A stretch of 64,000 bases of DNA, from assembly GCA_016184345.1 (NCBI GenBank), contig JACPCV010000004.1, positions 136,985 through 200,984 on the forward strand. Direction: 5' to 3'. Positions 9,880 through 19,311 of this stretch are shown piece by piece. The notes beneath the pieces are model-generated. The model did not search any database. It was given only the letters and a program-made list of their open reading frames with translations, and was not told the origin of the DNA. This DNA is from Candidatus Woesearchaeota archaeon. Lineage in GTDB: Archaea > Nanobdellota > Nanobdellia > Woesearchaeales > UBA10216. The translations under genes and the position numbers were made by a program. Every line of letters starts with the position of its first letter. Position 1 is the first letter of the stretch.

Positions 9880-10203
9880 ATGGCATTCGAAATTCGATGG
9901 TACCTGATGTTCGCAGCAATACTGCTCGCGTTTGTTGGAATTTTGGCATACACAAAGGACAGGAGGTACCTCTTTTATTTTGTAACAGGCGGAATAGTGG
10001 GTTTTTACCTTGATGTGGTCTCGGTTAGCCAGGGGTATTATAGCTACGACTACGCCTTCTATCAATACTTCCCCATGCTGTTTGGAGTGCCTTTGACATT
10101 TCCGATGGTGGAAGGCGCTTCAATCGCGATAGTGATATTCGTATACAGAGAGGTAGTGGCCAAGGTAGTTACCAAAATAGCTGGCAAGCTAGCAATAAAA
10201 TGA
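9880..10203 (+). CDS. Membrane protein, second possible lycopene-cyclase-domain half protein
   Basis: TM helices; QGYYSYDYAFYQYFPMLFGVPLTFPMVEG, a layout parallel to the upstream ORF. Confidence 0.5.
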   Translation: MAFEIRWYLMFAAILLAFVGILAYTKDRRYLFYFVTGGIVGFYLDVVSVSQGYYSYDYAFYQYFPMLFGVPLTFPMVEGASIAIVIFVYREVVAKVVTKIAGKLAIK

Positions 10204-10619
10204 TTCCATCAAACTGCACCTTCTGCGGGTTGTGCTGCACGCTCACGGTTAGGCTGAGCAGGAAAGACATCCAACAGATAGAGAAAGGCAGCGGCCGCAA
10301 GCGGGAGGAGTTCGCTGTTGCCGATGCTGACGGGAAGCCGCTGCTCAAAAGGGAGAACGGCTGGTGCACTTTTTTTAAAAGGGAAGGCGGGATTGGCTTG
10401 TGCGCAATCTACGAAAACAGGCCTGGCAATTGCCGCGAGTTTCCCGGCAAAAGATTGTGCGACCTTGCAGAGAACCCCATATACAAGCACCTGAGCGATA
10501 ACAGTGAAAACAAAAGGGTAAAAATGCTGCTGAAGAACGCGCCAATTTCGGAAACACCAGACACAGCGATAGAAGAAGCAAAGCGAAAAGCGGCAGAAGC
10601 CTTCAAACAAACCTCCTGA
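10200..10619 (+). CDS. YkgJ-family cysteine cluster protein
   Basis: CTFCGLCC...CTFFKREGGIGLCAIYENRPGNCREFP. Confidence 0.85.
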   Translation: MIPSNCTFCGLCCTLTVRLSRKDIQQIEKGSGRKREEFAVADADGKPLLKRENGWCTFFKREGGIGLCAIYENRPGNCREFPGKRLCDLAENPIYKHLSDNSENKRVKMLLKNAPISETPDTAIEEAKRKAAEAFKQTS

Positions 10620-11292
10620 AAGCAGCCGGGCACCTGCCAATAGCCACTGATGCAAGCATCAGAGCAATGCCCTCAACAAAAGCTGCTGTTATGGCTGCTT
10701 TTGCTATGGCAGCAAAGAAATCTTCTGTAAACAGGTTCACCAACAGGTAATCAGAGGGAAACTGCCACTGGCTGCCGCTGAAAATAAAAATGTGGAAGCC
10801 TGTAAAAGAAGCGTCAAAATTGAGCGACAGAAGGAAGAGAACCACAGAAATGGCAGATGCCAATGCGCCTGACGCAAAAAGAACCCTTCCCGCCAAAGCC
10901 AGGGATTTTTTTAGGTTTTTGGCCATGGCAAAGGCCGCCAAAAAAGCTGCGGCTGCTGCCAAGGCAAGAAAATAAAAAAACTTGCTGAACAGGACAACCT
11001 TGCGCTTCACATCGGCAAGATGGGAAAGCTCCTCTGCCCTGAAATAACTGCTGTTGGTTAATGCAGCGGACTTGCCTGTAACGTAGCTTATTGTATCAGC
11101 AGCTATTGAACCGGCAGCATCCAGCGAGCCGATTGCAGGGTATGCATTTTCCCATGTTGAAGTTGAGCGCGCAAGAGAATTAAGGTAGCCCGGGCTTGAC
11201 AGCACCACTGCAAAATTGGAAAGGAAAACGACAACCGCCAGGAGAACTGCAGCTGCACAGAGAAGACAACGCGCAACAATCCTGCCAGCCAT
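10603..11292 (-). CDS. DUF1461/TIGR01906-like integral membrane protein
   Basis: FTGFHIFIFSGSQWQFPSDYLLVNLFTEDFF motif; TM helices. Confidence 0.7.
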   Translation of the reverse strand: MAGRIVARCLLCAAAVLLAVVVFLSNFAVVLSSPGYLNSLARSTSTWENAYPAIGSLDAAGSIAADTISYVTGKSAALTNSSYFRAEELSHLADVKRKVVLFSKFFYFLALAAAAAFLAAFAMAKNLKKSLALAGRVLFASGALASAISVVLFLLSLNFDASFTGFHIFIFSGSQWQFPSDYLLVNLFTEDFFAAIAKAAITAAFVEGIALMLASVAIGRCPAAFRRFV

Positions 11293-11365
11293 AATATGCA
11301 AAAAAAGCGAGCTTATTAATAATTCTTTGGCAAACATTAAAAATGAGAAGCGAGAGAGAGGCACC

Positions 11366-12307
11366 ATGCTTGCACTACTCGGCACGGCGGCTTACAGGCT
11401 GCACGAAATAACAGCAGCAGGATGGATGCCAATCGGCGAGGCAAAGGGAGGGAAAATCGCGTTTGTTGACGGCGGAAATTCCCCAATAATCAAAACACCT
11501 GCTGCGGAGCTGCAAAGGATAAGGACTGCTGCCGTTGCCACCAGCGGGAAAAAGCTCACCGAAGTGGCGCAGAAGGAAGGCTACATCCTGGCAAGGCTCC
11601 AGCCCGACAGCAGCGGGAAGCTGCACTTCAATGCAAAGCTCACCGACTCAACGCTGGAAATCGGCAGCAGCGACATTGAAGGCATAAGCAGCAAGGAGAA
11701 TGAACTGACAAAATTCTGCGAAGCAGCAAGGAGAATAGCCGAGATAAAGACGGCCGAAAGCGCTGTGAAAAAGCTGGATGGCGGCTTTGCAGTGCTTGAC
11801 GGCACCCTTGAAGCGTTTTCCGAAAATGAAAAGAAGGCGCTGGAAGGGCTGTTTTCTGCTGCAGCCGAAAAGGATGTCATCATTGGTGCAGTGGCAAAGA
11901 CATGCTCGCTCCTCACCAGCAACGGAGAGCCGCTGATAGAAGCGGCTGAAAGGACCAGCAGCGGCAAAGATGGCTATGTTCTCGTGGCAGAAGGAATAAG
12001 CGAGAGGCATAACGCGGCAGTGGCAGTTGCAAAGCTCAACAAATCAGCAAATTACCTTTTCAGGGTAGAAGCGGCAACAGCAGAAGACCTGAAGAAACTG
12101 CTGCCTGAGCTGAAAAGCCAGTCAAATGACCTTGCCTTTCCAGGCTACCCATACGGCCTCATAATGGCAGACAGGTTCGCAAGGGTAAGCGACAACGACG
12201 CGGATGTCACGAAGGCAAAGATAAGGGCTACCGCAGACGGCGAAACAAGAAAGCTGCTGCAAAGCGAAAAAGCCCTGGACGCGCACAGCATACTTGATTC
12301 CATGTAA
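11366..12307 (+). CDS. nurA: NurA-domain nuclease
   Basis: FVDGGN, VLDGTLEA, PYGLIMADRFARVSDND, AHSILDSM. Confidence 0.8.
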   Translation: MLALLGTAAYRLHEITAAGWMPIGEAKGGKIAFVDGGNSPIIKTPAAELQRIRTAAVATSGKKLTEVAQKEGYILARLQPDSSGKLHFNAKLTDSTLEIGSSDIEGISSKENELTKFCEAARRIAEIKTAESAVKKLDGGFAVLDGTLEAFSENEKKALEGLFSAAAEKDVIIGAVAKTCSLLTSNGEPLIEAAERTSSGKDGYVLVAEGISERHNAAVAVAKLNKSANYLFRVEAATAEDLKKLLPELKSQSNDLAFPGYPYGLIMADRFARVSDNDADVTKAKIRATADGETRKLLQSEKALDAHSILDSM

Positions 12308-12336
12308 GGCAACAAAACCGGAAAGTTTATATATTT

Positions 12337-12355
12337 AACATTCTTTAATAATGTT
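12337..12355 (+). promoter_or_regulatory. Inverted-repeat operator of PIN-type TA module
   Basis: AACATT-ctttaat-AATGTT immediately before ATG 12358; TATA tttatatattt upstream. Confidence 0.55.
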
Positions 12356-12357
12356 TA

Positions 12358-12846
12358 ATGATGGTTATGGACTCGTGCAGTGCAATCCTGCTGGCCAAGG
12401 CTACTTTGCTAGAAACTGCGGCGGCAGAATACGAAATAGCCATAACAGCCCAAGTTGAGGAGGAAGTGTTGGAAGGGAAAAAAGACAAACGGGCAGATGC
12501 GCTGCTTGTAGAAAGACTAGTGAAAGAAAGCAAGCTGAAAGTTATTGACATCGACAAAAAGTTAAGCCAAAAAATAGCAGACGACTTCAATATGGGCAAA
12601 GGGGAAGCTTCAATCATCGCAGCAGCCATAAAGGACAAATGCATAGCTGCTACAGACAATCGGCAGGGAAGAAAGGCTGCAGTGGTTAATAACATCCCCT
12701 TAGTAGGGAGCCCTGAAATAGCCGTAAGCTTATGCAAGGAAAAAATGATAACAAAAGAAAAGGCTACCGCTGCCTTGAATGTGCTTAAAGAGGAAGGCTG
12801 GTTTGACCAGTACATAATAGAAAAAGCGATGGAGGACGTAAAATGA
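12358..12846 (+). CDS. PIN-like toxin
   Basis: DSCSAILLAK, GKGEASIIAAA, ATDNRQGRKAA acidic motifs. Confidence 0.7.
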   Translation: MMVMDSCSAILLAKATLLETAAAEYEIAITAQVEEEVLEGKKDKRADALLVERLVKESKLKVIDIDKKLSQKIADDFNMGKGEASIIAAAIKDKCIAATDNRQGRKAAVVNNIPLVGSPEIAVSLCKEKMITKEKATAALNVLKEEGWFDQYIIEKAMEDVK

Positions 12847-13160
12847 GCGCGGCAGAATTTATAGGGGCAAGAGTGGAGAAGGACATAGCAGGGATGATAG
12901 AGGATACCGCGAAAGAAGAATATGTAGATAAAACAGCGGCATTAAAACAGCTAGTGCTCCTTGGCAGGAGGCAGTACCTTCTGCAGAAATACCTGAAGCT
13001 ATACGGAGAAGGGAAATGCTCAATTGACAAAGCAGCAGAATCGGCAGGAATAATTGTCGCCGAAATGATGCAGGAGGCAGCAAAAGCGGGAATACGCTCT
13101 TCAGAAACAGCAGAAGAATACAGGAAAGGGCTTGAACTGCTGAAGAAAAGCAAAGTTTAA
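12843..13160 (+). CDS. UPF0175/RHH-like antitoxin
   Basis: ATGA overlap with toxin; small helical protein with RHH-like N-terminus. Confidence 0.6.
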   Translation: MSAAEFIGARVEKDIAGMIEDTAKEEYVDKTAALKQLVLLGRRQYLLQKYLKLYGEGKCSIDKAAESAGIIVAEMMQEAAKAGIRSSETAEEYRKGLELLKKSKV

Positions 13161-13204
13161 ATAAGCAATAACGGGTGTTTTTACGCACAAAAGGGGCGAT
13201 TTAA

Positions 13205-15625
13205 CTGGCAGCTGCCGCAAACAAAAAAGACGCGCTTATTCTGTGGTTTGACGAGATAGCAATAGAAGACACGCCGCTTGTCGGAGGGAAGAATTCCTCG
13301 CTGGGAGAGATGTACCATGAACTGGGCAGGAAAGGCGTGCGAATACCAAACGGATTCGCAATAACAGCAACAGCATACCGCCTTTTCATGAAGGAAGCAG
13401 GGATAGAGAAAAGGGTAAAACGGATTCTCTCAGGCCTGAACGCAAGAGACGTTGAGAAAGTGGCCGAAGCCGGGCTGGAGATAAGGGAACTCGTCAGGGG
13501 AGCAGAATTCCCGCAACAGCTGAAAAACGAGATTGCCGATGCCTACTCAAAGCTATGCAAAGAGTATGGTGAACATACTGATGTTGCCGTGAGAAGCTCG
13601 GCAACTGCGGAAGACCTGGTCGGGACGTCATTTGCCGGCCAAATGGAATCCTACCTTAACATACGCGGGGAGAGTTCGCTGCTACACGCCTGCAGGCTGT
13701 GCTTTGCCTCGCTTTTCACGAACAGGGCCATAGTCTACAGGCACGAGAAAGGATTCGACCACTTCAAGGTAGCCCTGTCAATAGGAGTGCAAAAAATGGT
13801 CAGGTCTGACAAGGCAGGCTCAGGAGTCATATTCACCATAGACACCGAATCGGGATTCAAGGACGTTGTCGTGATAAGCGCAGGCTACGGCCTTGGGGAG
13901 AACATTGTAAAGGGAAGGATAAACCCGGACGAATACCGCGTTTTCAAGCCGACCCTAATGAAAGGCTACAAGGCAATAATCTCAAAGAAGCTCGGCAACA
14001 AAAAGCTCAGGATGGTGTACTCCCTTGGAGGGGCAGCAACAACAAGAAACGAGGTTGTGCAGTACGGGGAAAGGGAGCGCTACGTACTGGATGAAGAGGA
14101 GATACTGACGCTGGCAAAGTGGGCCTGCATCGTGGAAAACCACTACTCGCAGAAAAACAAGAAGCCAATGCCAATGGACCTTGAATGGGCAAAAGACGGC
14201 GTGCTGAACAAGCTGTTCATTGTTCAGGCCAGGCCGGAAACAGTGCAGGCAGGCAAGGACACTACGGTGCTTGACAGCTACGCGCTCAAGGAAAAAGGCA
14301 AGGTGATTGTAAGGGGGCTGAGCGTGGGAGACAGGATAGGGCAGGGCAGGGCTCATATAATAAAAGACATACGGCACATCAAGGAATTCAGGCAGGGCGA
14401 AGTGCTTGCAGCAGAAATGACAGACCCGGACTGGGTGCCTGTCATGAAAATGGCTGCCGCGATAGTCACGAACAGGGGGGGCAGGGCATGCCACGCTGCC
14501 ATAGTAAGCAGGGAACTCGGAATACCCTGCGTTGTTGGAACGAACAATGCAACAGAAAAAATATCCGAAGGGCAAAAAATAACAGTAAGCTGCGCAGCAG
14601 GCGAGGAAGGCAGGGTTTATGACGGGCTGCTGAAGTACGAAGTAAATCACCTTGACCTGAAAACTCTTCCGAAGACAAAGACAAAAGTAATGGTTAACAT
14701 AGGAAGCCCTGATGAGGCGTTCAAGCACAGCTTTTTACCTGTAGAAGGCGTTGGGTTGGCAAGGGAGGAGTTCATAATCAACAATTACATAGCAATACAC
14801 CCGCTCGCGCTTGTTGAGTACGACAACTTAAAGGACGTTGTTGCCAAAAAAACAATAGAGGGGCTCACTTACAGCTACAAGGACAAGAAGCAATACTTTA
14901 TTGACAGGCTGGCAGAAGGGGTGGCAACCATTGCAGCAGCGTTCTACCCTAAAGACGTCATTTTAAGGATGAGCGACTTCAAAAGCAATGAGTATGCAAA
15001 CCTCATCGGAGGGCACCTGTTTGAGCCAAAGGAGGAGAACCCCATGATAGGGTGGAGAGGCGCCTCGAGATACTACAGCGAGAACTACAAGAAGGCCTTT
15101 GAGCTTGAATGCAAGGCATTCCTGAAAGCAAGGGATGAAATGGGGCTTACGAACATCAAAGTGATGGTGCCAATGTGCCGAACTCCGGAGGAAGGCAGGA
15201 AAGTCCTTACTGCAATGGCATCCTACGGGCTTAAGCAGCACAAGGATGGCCTTGAGGTGTATGTGATGTGCGAAGTTCCCAGCAACGCAATACTTGCAGA
15301 AGAGTTTGCAAATATATTTGACGGCTTCAGCATAGGCAGCAACGACCTGACGCAGTTCACACTCGCCGTAGACAGGGATTCTGAGCTTATCAGCCACATA
15401 TTCAACGAAAGGAACGAGGCAGTGAAAAAGCTCATACGGGAAGTAATCACGGTTGCCAAAAAGAAAAAGAAAAAGATAGGGATTTGCGGACAGGCGCCGA
15501 GCGACTATCCAGAGTTTGCGGAATTCCTTGTAGAGTGCGGAATTGACAGCATATCACTGAATCCTGATGCTGTTGTGAAGACGCTGCTGGTGATAGCAGC
15601 TAAAGAGAAGCGGATGCAGAAATAA
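13205..15625 (+). CDS. ppsA: Phosphoenolpyruvate synthase, apparent CTG start
   Basis: Conserved ...LWFDEIAIEDTPLVGGKNSSLGEM lies upstream of the first ATG (13310); TAA at 13202-13204 directly precedes CTG 13205; GGRACHAAIVSRELGIP. Confidence 0.9.
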   Translation: MAAAANKKDALILWFDEIAIEDTPLVGGKNSSLGEMYHELGRKGVRIPNGFAITATAYRLFMKEAGIEKRVKRILSGLNARDVEKVAEAGLEIRELVRGAEFPQQLKNEIADAYSKLCKEYGEHTDVAVRSSATAEDLVGTSFAGQMESYLNIRGESSLLHACRLCFASLFTNRAIVYRHEKGFDHFKVALSIGVQKMVRSDKAGSGVIFTIDTESGFKDVVVISAGYGLGENIVKGRINPDEYRVFKPTLMKGYKAIISKKLGNKKLRMVYSLGGAATTRNEVVQYGERERYVLDEEEILTLAKWACIVENHYSQKNKKPMPMDLEWAKDGVLNKLFIVQARPETVQAGKDTTVLDSYALKEKGKVIVRGLSVGDRIGQGRAHIIKDIRHIKEFRQGEVLAAEMTDPDWVPVMKMAAAIVTNRGGRACHAAIVSRELGIPCVVGTNNATEKISEGQKITVSCAAGEEGRVYDGLLKYEVNHLDLKTLPKTKTKVMVNIGSPDEAFKHSFLPVEGVGLAREEFIINNYIAIHPLALVEYDNLKDVVAKKTIEGLTYSYKDKKQYFIDRLAEGVATIAAAFYPKDVILRMSDFKSNEYANLIGGHLFEPKEENPMIGWRGASRYYSENYKKAFELECKAFLKARDEMGLTNIKVMVPMCRTPEEGRKVLTAMASYGLKQHKDGLEVYVMCEVPSNAILAEEFANIFDGFSIGSNDLTQFTLAVDRDSELISHIFNERNEAVKKLIREVITVAKKKKKKIGICGQAPSDYPEFAEFLVECGIDSISLNPDAVVKTLLVIAAKEKRMQK

Positions 15626-15675
15626 ACTTATTTTTTTGCGAAACATTTAAAACCACAACAGGGTAAAAACTTTCT

Positions 15676-17073
15676 GTGGCTGCAGCAATAGACTTGGCAA
15701 TAGTCTTCGGATACCTGATTCTGATGCTCGTCATAGGCTTCTTGGTGAGCAGGAAAGAAGACTTGGAAGGCTACTTTGCCAATAACAGGAAAACCAAAAC
15801 ATTACTGCTTCTTACAACCACAATAGCAACAACAATTGGCGGAGGAGCTGTTATCGGAATAGTTTCAGTCAGTTACCAGCACGGCATCGGAGTTGGCATA
15901 GTGTTTTTCATATCAGTACTTTTAGGGTGGCTCCTCGTAGCTTTTCTCTCCAACAGGATAAAGGCATTCAGCGATAAGAAAATGGCACTGACAATAGGCG
16001 ATTTCTACGCAGAGCGCTACTCGAAATATGCGAGGATTGCCGTAGCTTCTGTACTTGCAATGGCAACCTTCATTTGGATGGCTGTGCAGTTTGTTGTAAT
16101 GGGAAACATGTTCAGCATCCTTACAGGCATAGATTTCAGGTTAGCTTTACTGGTTGCGGCAGGCGTTACTATAGTGTATACTTCACTTGGAGGAATAAAA
16201 AGCGACTTTTACACAGATGCCATACAATTCTGGATAATGCTTCTCGTCTTTATAATGCTCATACCCATCGGCATTTCACACATAGGCGGAATAAACGGAT
16301 TAAGCAGCCTGCCCGCTTCACATTTCAACCTGTTTACATTCGGGGGGCCGCTATTCTTTTTTGGCGGAATACTATTAGGGATACCTTATGCGCTTGTCAG
16401 CATGGACGTGTGGCAAAGGGTTTATGCGGCATCGGACGCAAAAACTGCAAAGAAAGCACTAACGTTGTCAGCAATAATTCAACCGTTCTTCTACGCAGCA
16501 TCAACAACAATAGGGCTGATCGCGGCAGTAGCACTCATTGGAATAAAAGGGGACGAGGCAATATTCAGACTGATGGAAACAGTACTGCCTGTAGGGCTGC
16601 TGGGAATAGGAATGGCCTCTTTGCTTGCTGTTGTGATGTCAAGCCTGGACAGCCTCATAGTAACCTTATCAGCAATAGTCACTAAGGACTTTTACAAATC
16701 CGCAATCAAGCCAGAAGCCACGAGCCAAGAAATGCTAAAGCTAGGCAGACTAGTGGCGTTTGCGGCAGGAGTCATAGCGTTAACATTAGCTTACCTACTG
16801 CCAGACATAGTGCAGCTAGTTATCTACGGCACCACAATACTCCTAATATTTTCCCCAGCGATGTTTGGCGGCATCTTCTGGAAAAGAGCGACTGCCAAGG
16901 CTGCTGTGCTGAGCATAGTTGTTGGCTTTACAACGACACTGGCACTGATTCCTTCACTCAAAGAACAAGCCTTTGTGCCTGCAACTGCGATTGGCGCAAT
17001 AATCTTTATAGCAGCATCATATTTGACAAAGCACTCCGCAACAGAAAACATTGAGCTGATGAAGGTTGTTTAG
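15676..17073 (+). CDS. Sodium:solute symporter-family protein
   Basis: 13-TM SSS architecture; TTTIATTIGGGAVIGIVS. Confidence 0.85.
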   Translation: MAAAIDLAIVFGYLILMLVIGFLVSRKEDLEGYFANNRKTKTLLLLTTTIATTIGGGAVIGIVSVSYQHGIGVGIVFFISVLLGWLLVAFLSNRIKAFSDKKMALTIGDFYAERYSKYARIAVASVLAMATFIWMAVQFVVMGNMFSILTGIDFRLALLVAAGVTIVYTSLGGIKSDFYTDAIQFWIMLLVFIMLIPIGISHIGGINGLSSLPASHFNLFTFGGPLFFFGGILLGIPYALVSMDVWQRVYAASDAKTAKKALTLSAIIQPFFYAASTTIGLIAAVALIGIKGDEAIFRLMETVLPVGLLGIGMASLLAVVMSSLDSLIVTLSAIVTKDFYKSAIKPEATSQEMLKLGRLVAFAAGVIALTLAYLLPDIVQLVIYGTTILLIFSPAMFGGIFWKRATAKAAVLSIVVGFTTTLALIPSLKEQAFVPATAIGAIIFIAASYLTKHSATENIELMKVV

Positions 17074-17096
17074 GTTGCTTAAGCTGCTCAGACTGC

Positions 17097-17828
17097 TCAG
17101 TATTCACCGAGTCTCTTCTGGTCTTTACCGAAACGCTCAAGGTATTTTGGCGGAGCTATCTTGCGGTACTCAAAGCCAAGGTCGTGCAGCATCTGCAGCG
17201 CATTTGCGGAAATCTCCGGGGCTGCGATAATGCCGCGGACTTTGTCAATCCCCCTAAGCTCTTTTATTTTCTTCACGTACCTCTGCAGCTGCTCAACCGC
17301 CCTGAAGTCGGCAGCGTAGCGCTTGCATTCGACTACAACAAGGACATTATTTTTGTCGTAGCCGAAAACGTCAATAAAGCCGTATTTTGTGTGCTCCTCA
17401 CGGCTGAGAGGCCTGAAGCCCGGCTCAATAAGCCCTGGCTGGCTGTAAATCATGTCAGACATGTCCCTCTCTGAGCCGACAAGCTGTATCTTCTCGGTGT
17501 CTTCCATCTGCAGCTGCTGAAACGAGTAAATTTTTGAAATGAAAATGTCCATGTATTCTTTTAGCGGAATATTGCTGCAGCGAAGGATGAATTTTTCTTT
17601 TTCCTTAGCAATAGAGTAAGTTGTTCCTTCCTTCATGTAGTTGATGGGGTTGCTGCCGCTTGGCTGGTGGATAAGGAGGGTCTTGTCTGCCTTTATTATT
17701 ATAATCCTGTCACCGCTGCCAAGGAAGCTCTCAGCCCTGCCGCTGTAGTGGATCTCACAAAGGCAGCCAATGACAACAACAGCGTTTTTCTGAAGCGCTT
17801 CGTTGAATGCCGCGATGTCAAGTTCCAT
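17097..17828 (-). CDS. nucS: Endonuclease NucS
   Basis: RAESFLGSGDRIIIIKADKTLLIHQPSGSNPINYM; GFIDVFGYDKNNVLVVVECKR. Confidence 0.92.
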   Translation of the reverse strand: MELDIAAFNEALQKNAVVVIGCLCEIHYSGRAESFLGSGDRIIIIKADKTLLIHQPSGSNPINYMKEGTTYSIAKEKEKFILRCSNIPLKEYMDIFISKIYSFQQLQMEDTEKIQLVGSERDMSDMIYSQPGLIEPGFRPLSREEHTKYGFIDVFGYDKNNVLVVVECKRYAADFRAVEQLQRYVKKIKELRGIDKVRGIIAAPEISANALQMLHDLGFEYRKIAPPKYLERFGKDQKRLGEY

Positions 17829-17883
17829 AAAGCCGCAGCAGAAGCGAAGTTGGATAAAAAGTTATTGAAAGCTAAAGCAGCAG

Positions 17884-18333
17884 TCAGAATTCCAATTTAT
17901 TTACCCAGCCAGGTATTTTCCCATCCTCTACCTTGTCATACTGCGGCCAGTAGGGCTTGATGTCAATAACCGGAGTGCCGTCCAAAACGTCTAGGCCCTT
18001 TACCTTAATTACGTTTCCCTTGTGTTCCAGCAATTTCACTGTTGTGATTGCAATCGGGTTTGGCCTCTGGGGGCAGCGGCAGGAGAAAATGCCGACAATA
18101 GGCACGTTCGGGTTGCCCTGCGGCCTGTGCTGGATGACATGCTCCTTAACCCTGTCCATCCAGTAAACAATGATGATGTGGGAGTAATCGTCAATGCCCT
18201 TCAGCGCCTCGGTAAATTTCTCATCCACTACAACCTCGGAAACCTCATCGGCAAAATTCCCGAACCTGGGAGCTTTGACATTATTTTTCACAAAACCTAT
18301 CGGTTTAAGGGTGATTTCATCCATAACAGTCAC
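17884..18333 (-). CDS. trmO: tRNA (N6-threonylcarbamoyladenosine(37)-N6)-methyltransferase TrmO-like
   Basis: KPIGFVKNN; DDYSHIIIVYWMDRV; HRPQGNPNVPIVGIFSCRCPQRPNPIAIT. Confidence 0.9.
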   Translation of the reverse strand: MTVMDEITLKPIGFVKNNVKAPRFGNFADEVSEVVVDEKFTEALKGIDDYSHIIIVYWMDRVKEHVIQHRPQGNPNVPIVGIFSCRCPQRPNPIAITTVKLLEHKGNVIKVKGLDVLDGTPVIDIKPYWPQYDKVEDGKIPGWVNKLEF

Positions 18334-18830
18334 TTCTTCCTATTTATCTGCTTGTAAAGCCAAATAATTGACAGGGACAAGGCAACCACCAGCAGAATCA
18401 GGATTATCAGCCACAAAACTCCTGCAAGGCTTCCAGCGCCATAATAAGCGCCCATCATGCCAGAACCCATCATATTATTTCCCATCATCATATTCATCAT
18501 GCCCCCTGAACCCATCAGGCCCATCACTCCGCCAACATCTTCTTTGCAATAAAGCCTTTTAGCCATTTGAATATGCATCTGCTTTAAACTTTCAGAGCCT
18601 TCTCCACCCATCATCTCGTCCATCAGCTCATGAGCCGCTCCGGGATGCATCTGTTCCATGTAGTATTCGCCAATCTCCTCAAGCTGCCCGTCAGTCAGCT
18701 CATCGCAGGAAACACCGGAGTCTATCAACTCTTTCGTTTCTGTAAAGTTCTTCTCAGCGTGGGCAAGGGCGGAAGCGGCAGCTAACGCTGCAATTATGGC
18801 TAGAATTGGCAGTAAACTCAATTTTGCCAT
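18330..18830 (-). CDS. Exported Met-rich membrane protein, hypothetical
   Basis: Signal peptide; MMNMMMGNNMMGSGMMG; C-terminal TM. Confidence 0.65.
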   Translation of the reverse strand: MAKLSLLPILAIIAALAAASALAHAEKNFTETKELIDSGVSCDELTDGQLEEIGEYYMEQMHPGAAHELMDEMMGGEGSESLKQMHIQMAKRLYCKEDVGGVMGLMGSGGMMNMMMGNNMMGSGMMGAYYGAGSLAGVLWLIILILLVVALSLSIIWLYKQINRKK

Positions 18831-18973
18831 AACCAGGCAAAAGTGAAGTTCGCTTAAATAATTTTCTATAATTTTCTAATTTTCTAAAAAAACAGTGATA
18901 AAAAGAAAAATAAGAAAACCCAAATCGAGATGCGCTCGATTGGGCCCATTCGCCGAAAGGCGAATTGGGGGCC

Positions 18974-19120
18974 CTAGGCCTTTCCAAGAATCCTGAAAAC
19001 CTTTGTGCCACACTTGGGGCAGGAACCCTTCATGGCCTTCATGCCATTCTTCATGACAACTTCCTTGCCATCCTTAATCTGGACCGGCTTCTTGCACTTC
19101 ATGCATCTTCCTTCAACCAT
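18974..19120 (-). CDS. DUF5679-like zinc-ribbon protein (48 aa, not in ORF track)
   Basis: MVEGRCMKCKKPVQIKDGKEVVMKNGMKAMKGSCPKCGTKVFRILGKA*. Confidence 0.8.
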   Translation of the reverse strand: MVEGRCMKCKKPVQIKDGKEVVMKNGMKAMKGSCPKCGTKVFRILGKA

Positions 19121-19311
19121 CCGCTTCACCTCACACTTTCAAGTTTCAATCCAATTATCGACTAATAGCAAATCTCGGTAATTTTTGAATTTTTGCGAGA
19201 TTTGCTAAATAGCAAATTGCAGGTAAAATGTTCAAGTATCTTTGCAATTTGCTATAAGATTAACGGCTGCTGCCGCCTATTACTATTTAAATCTTTGCCC
19301 GAAACTGCAGC

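Noticed and set aside
13982-14728. 248-aa minus-strand ORF
   Set aside because: Antisense to ppsA, with low-complexity Cys/Phe-rich translation typical of shadow ORFs.
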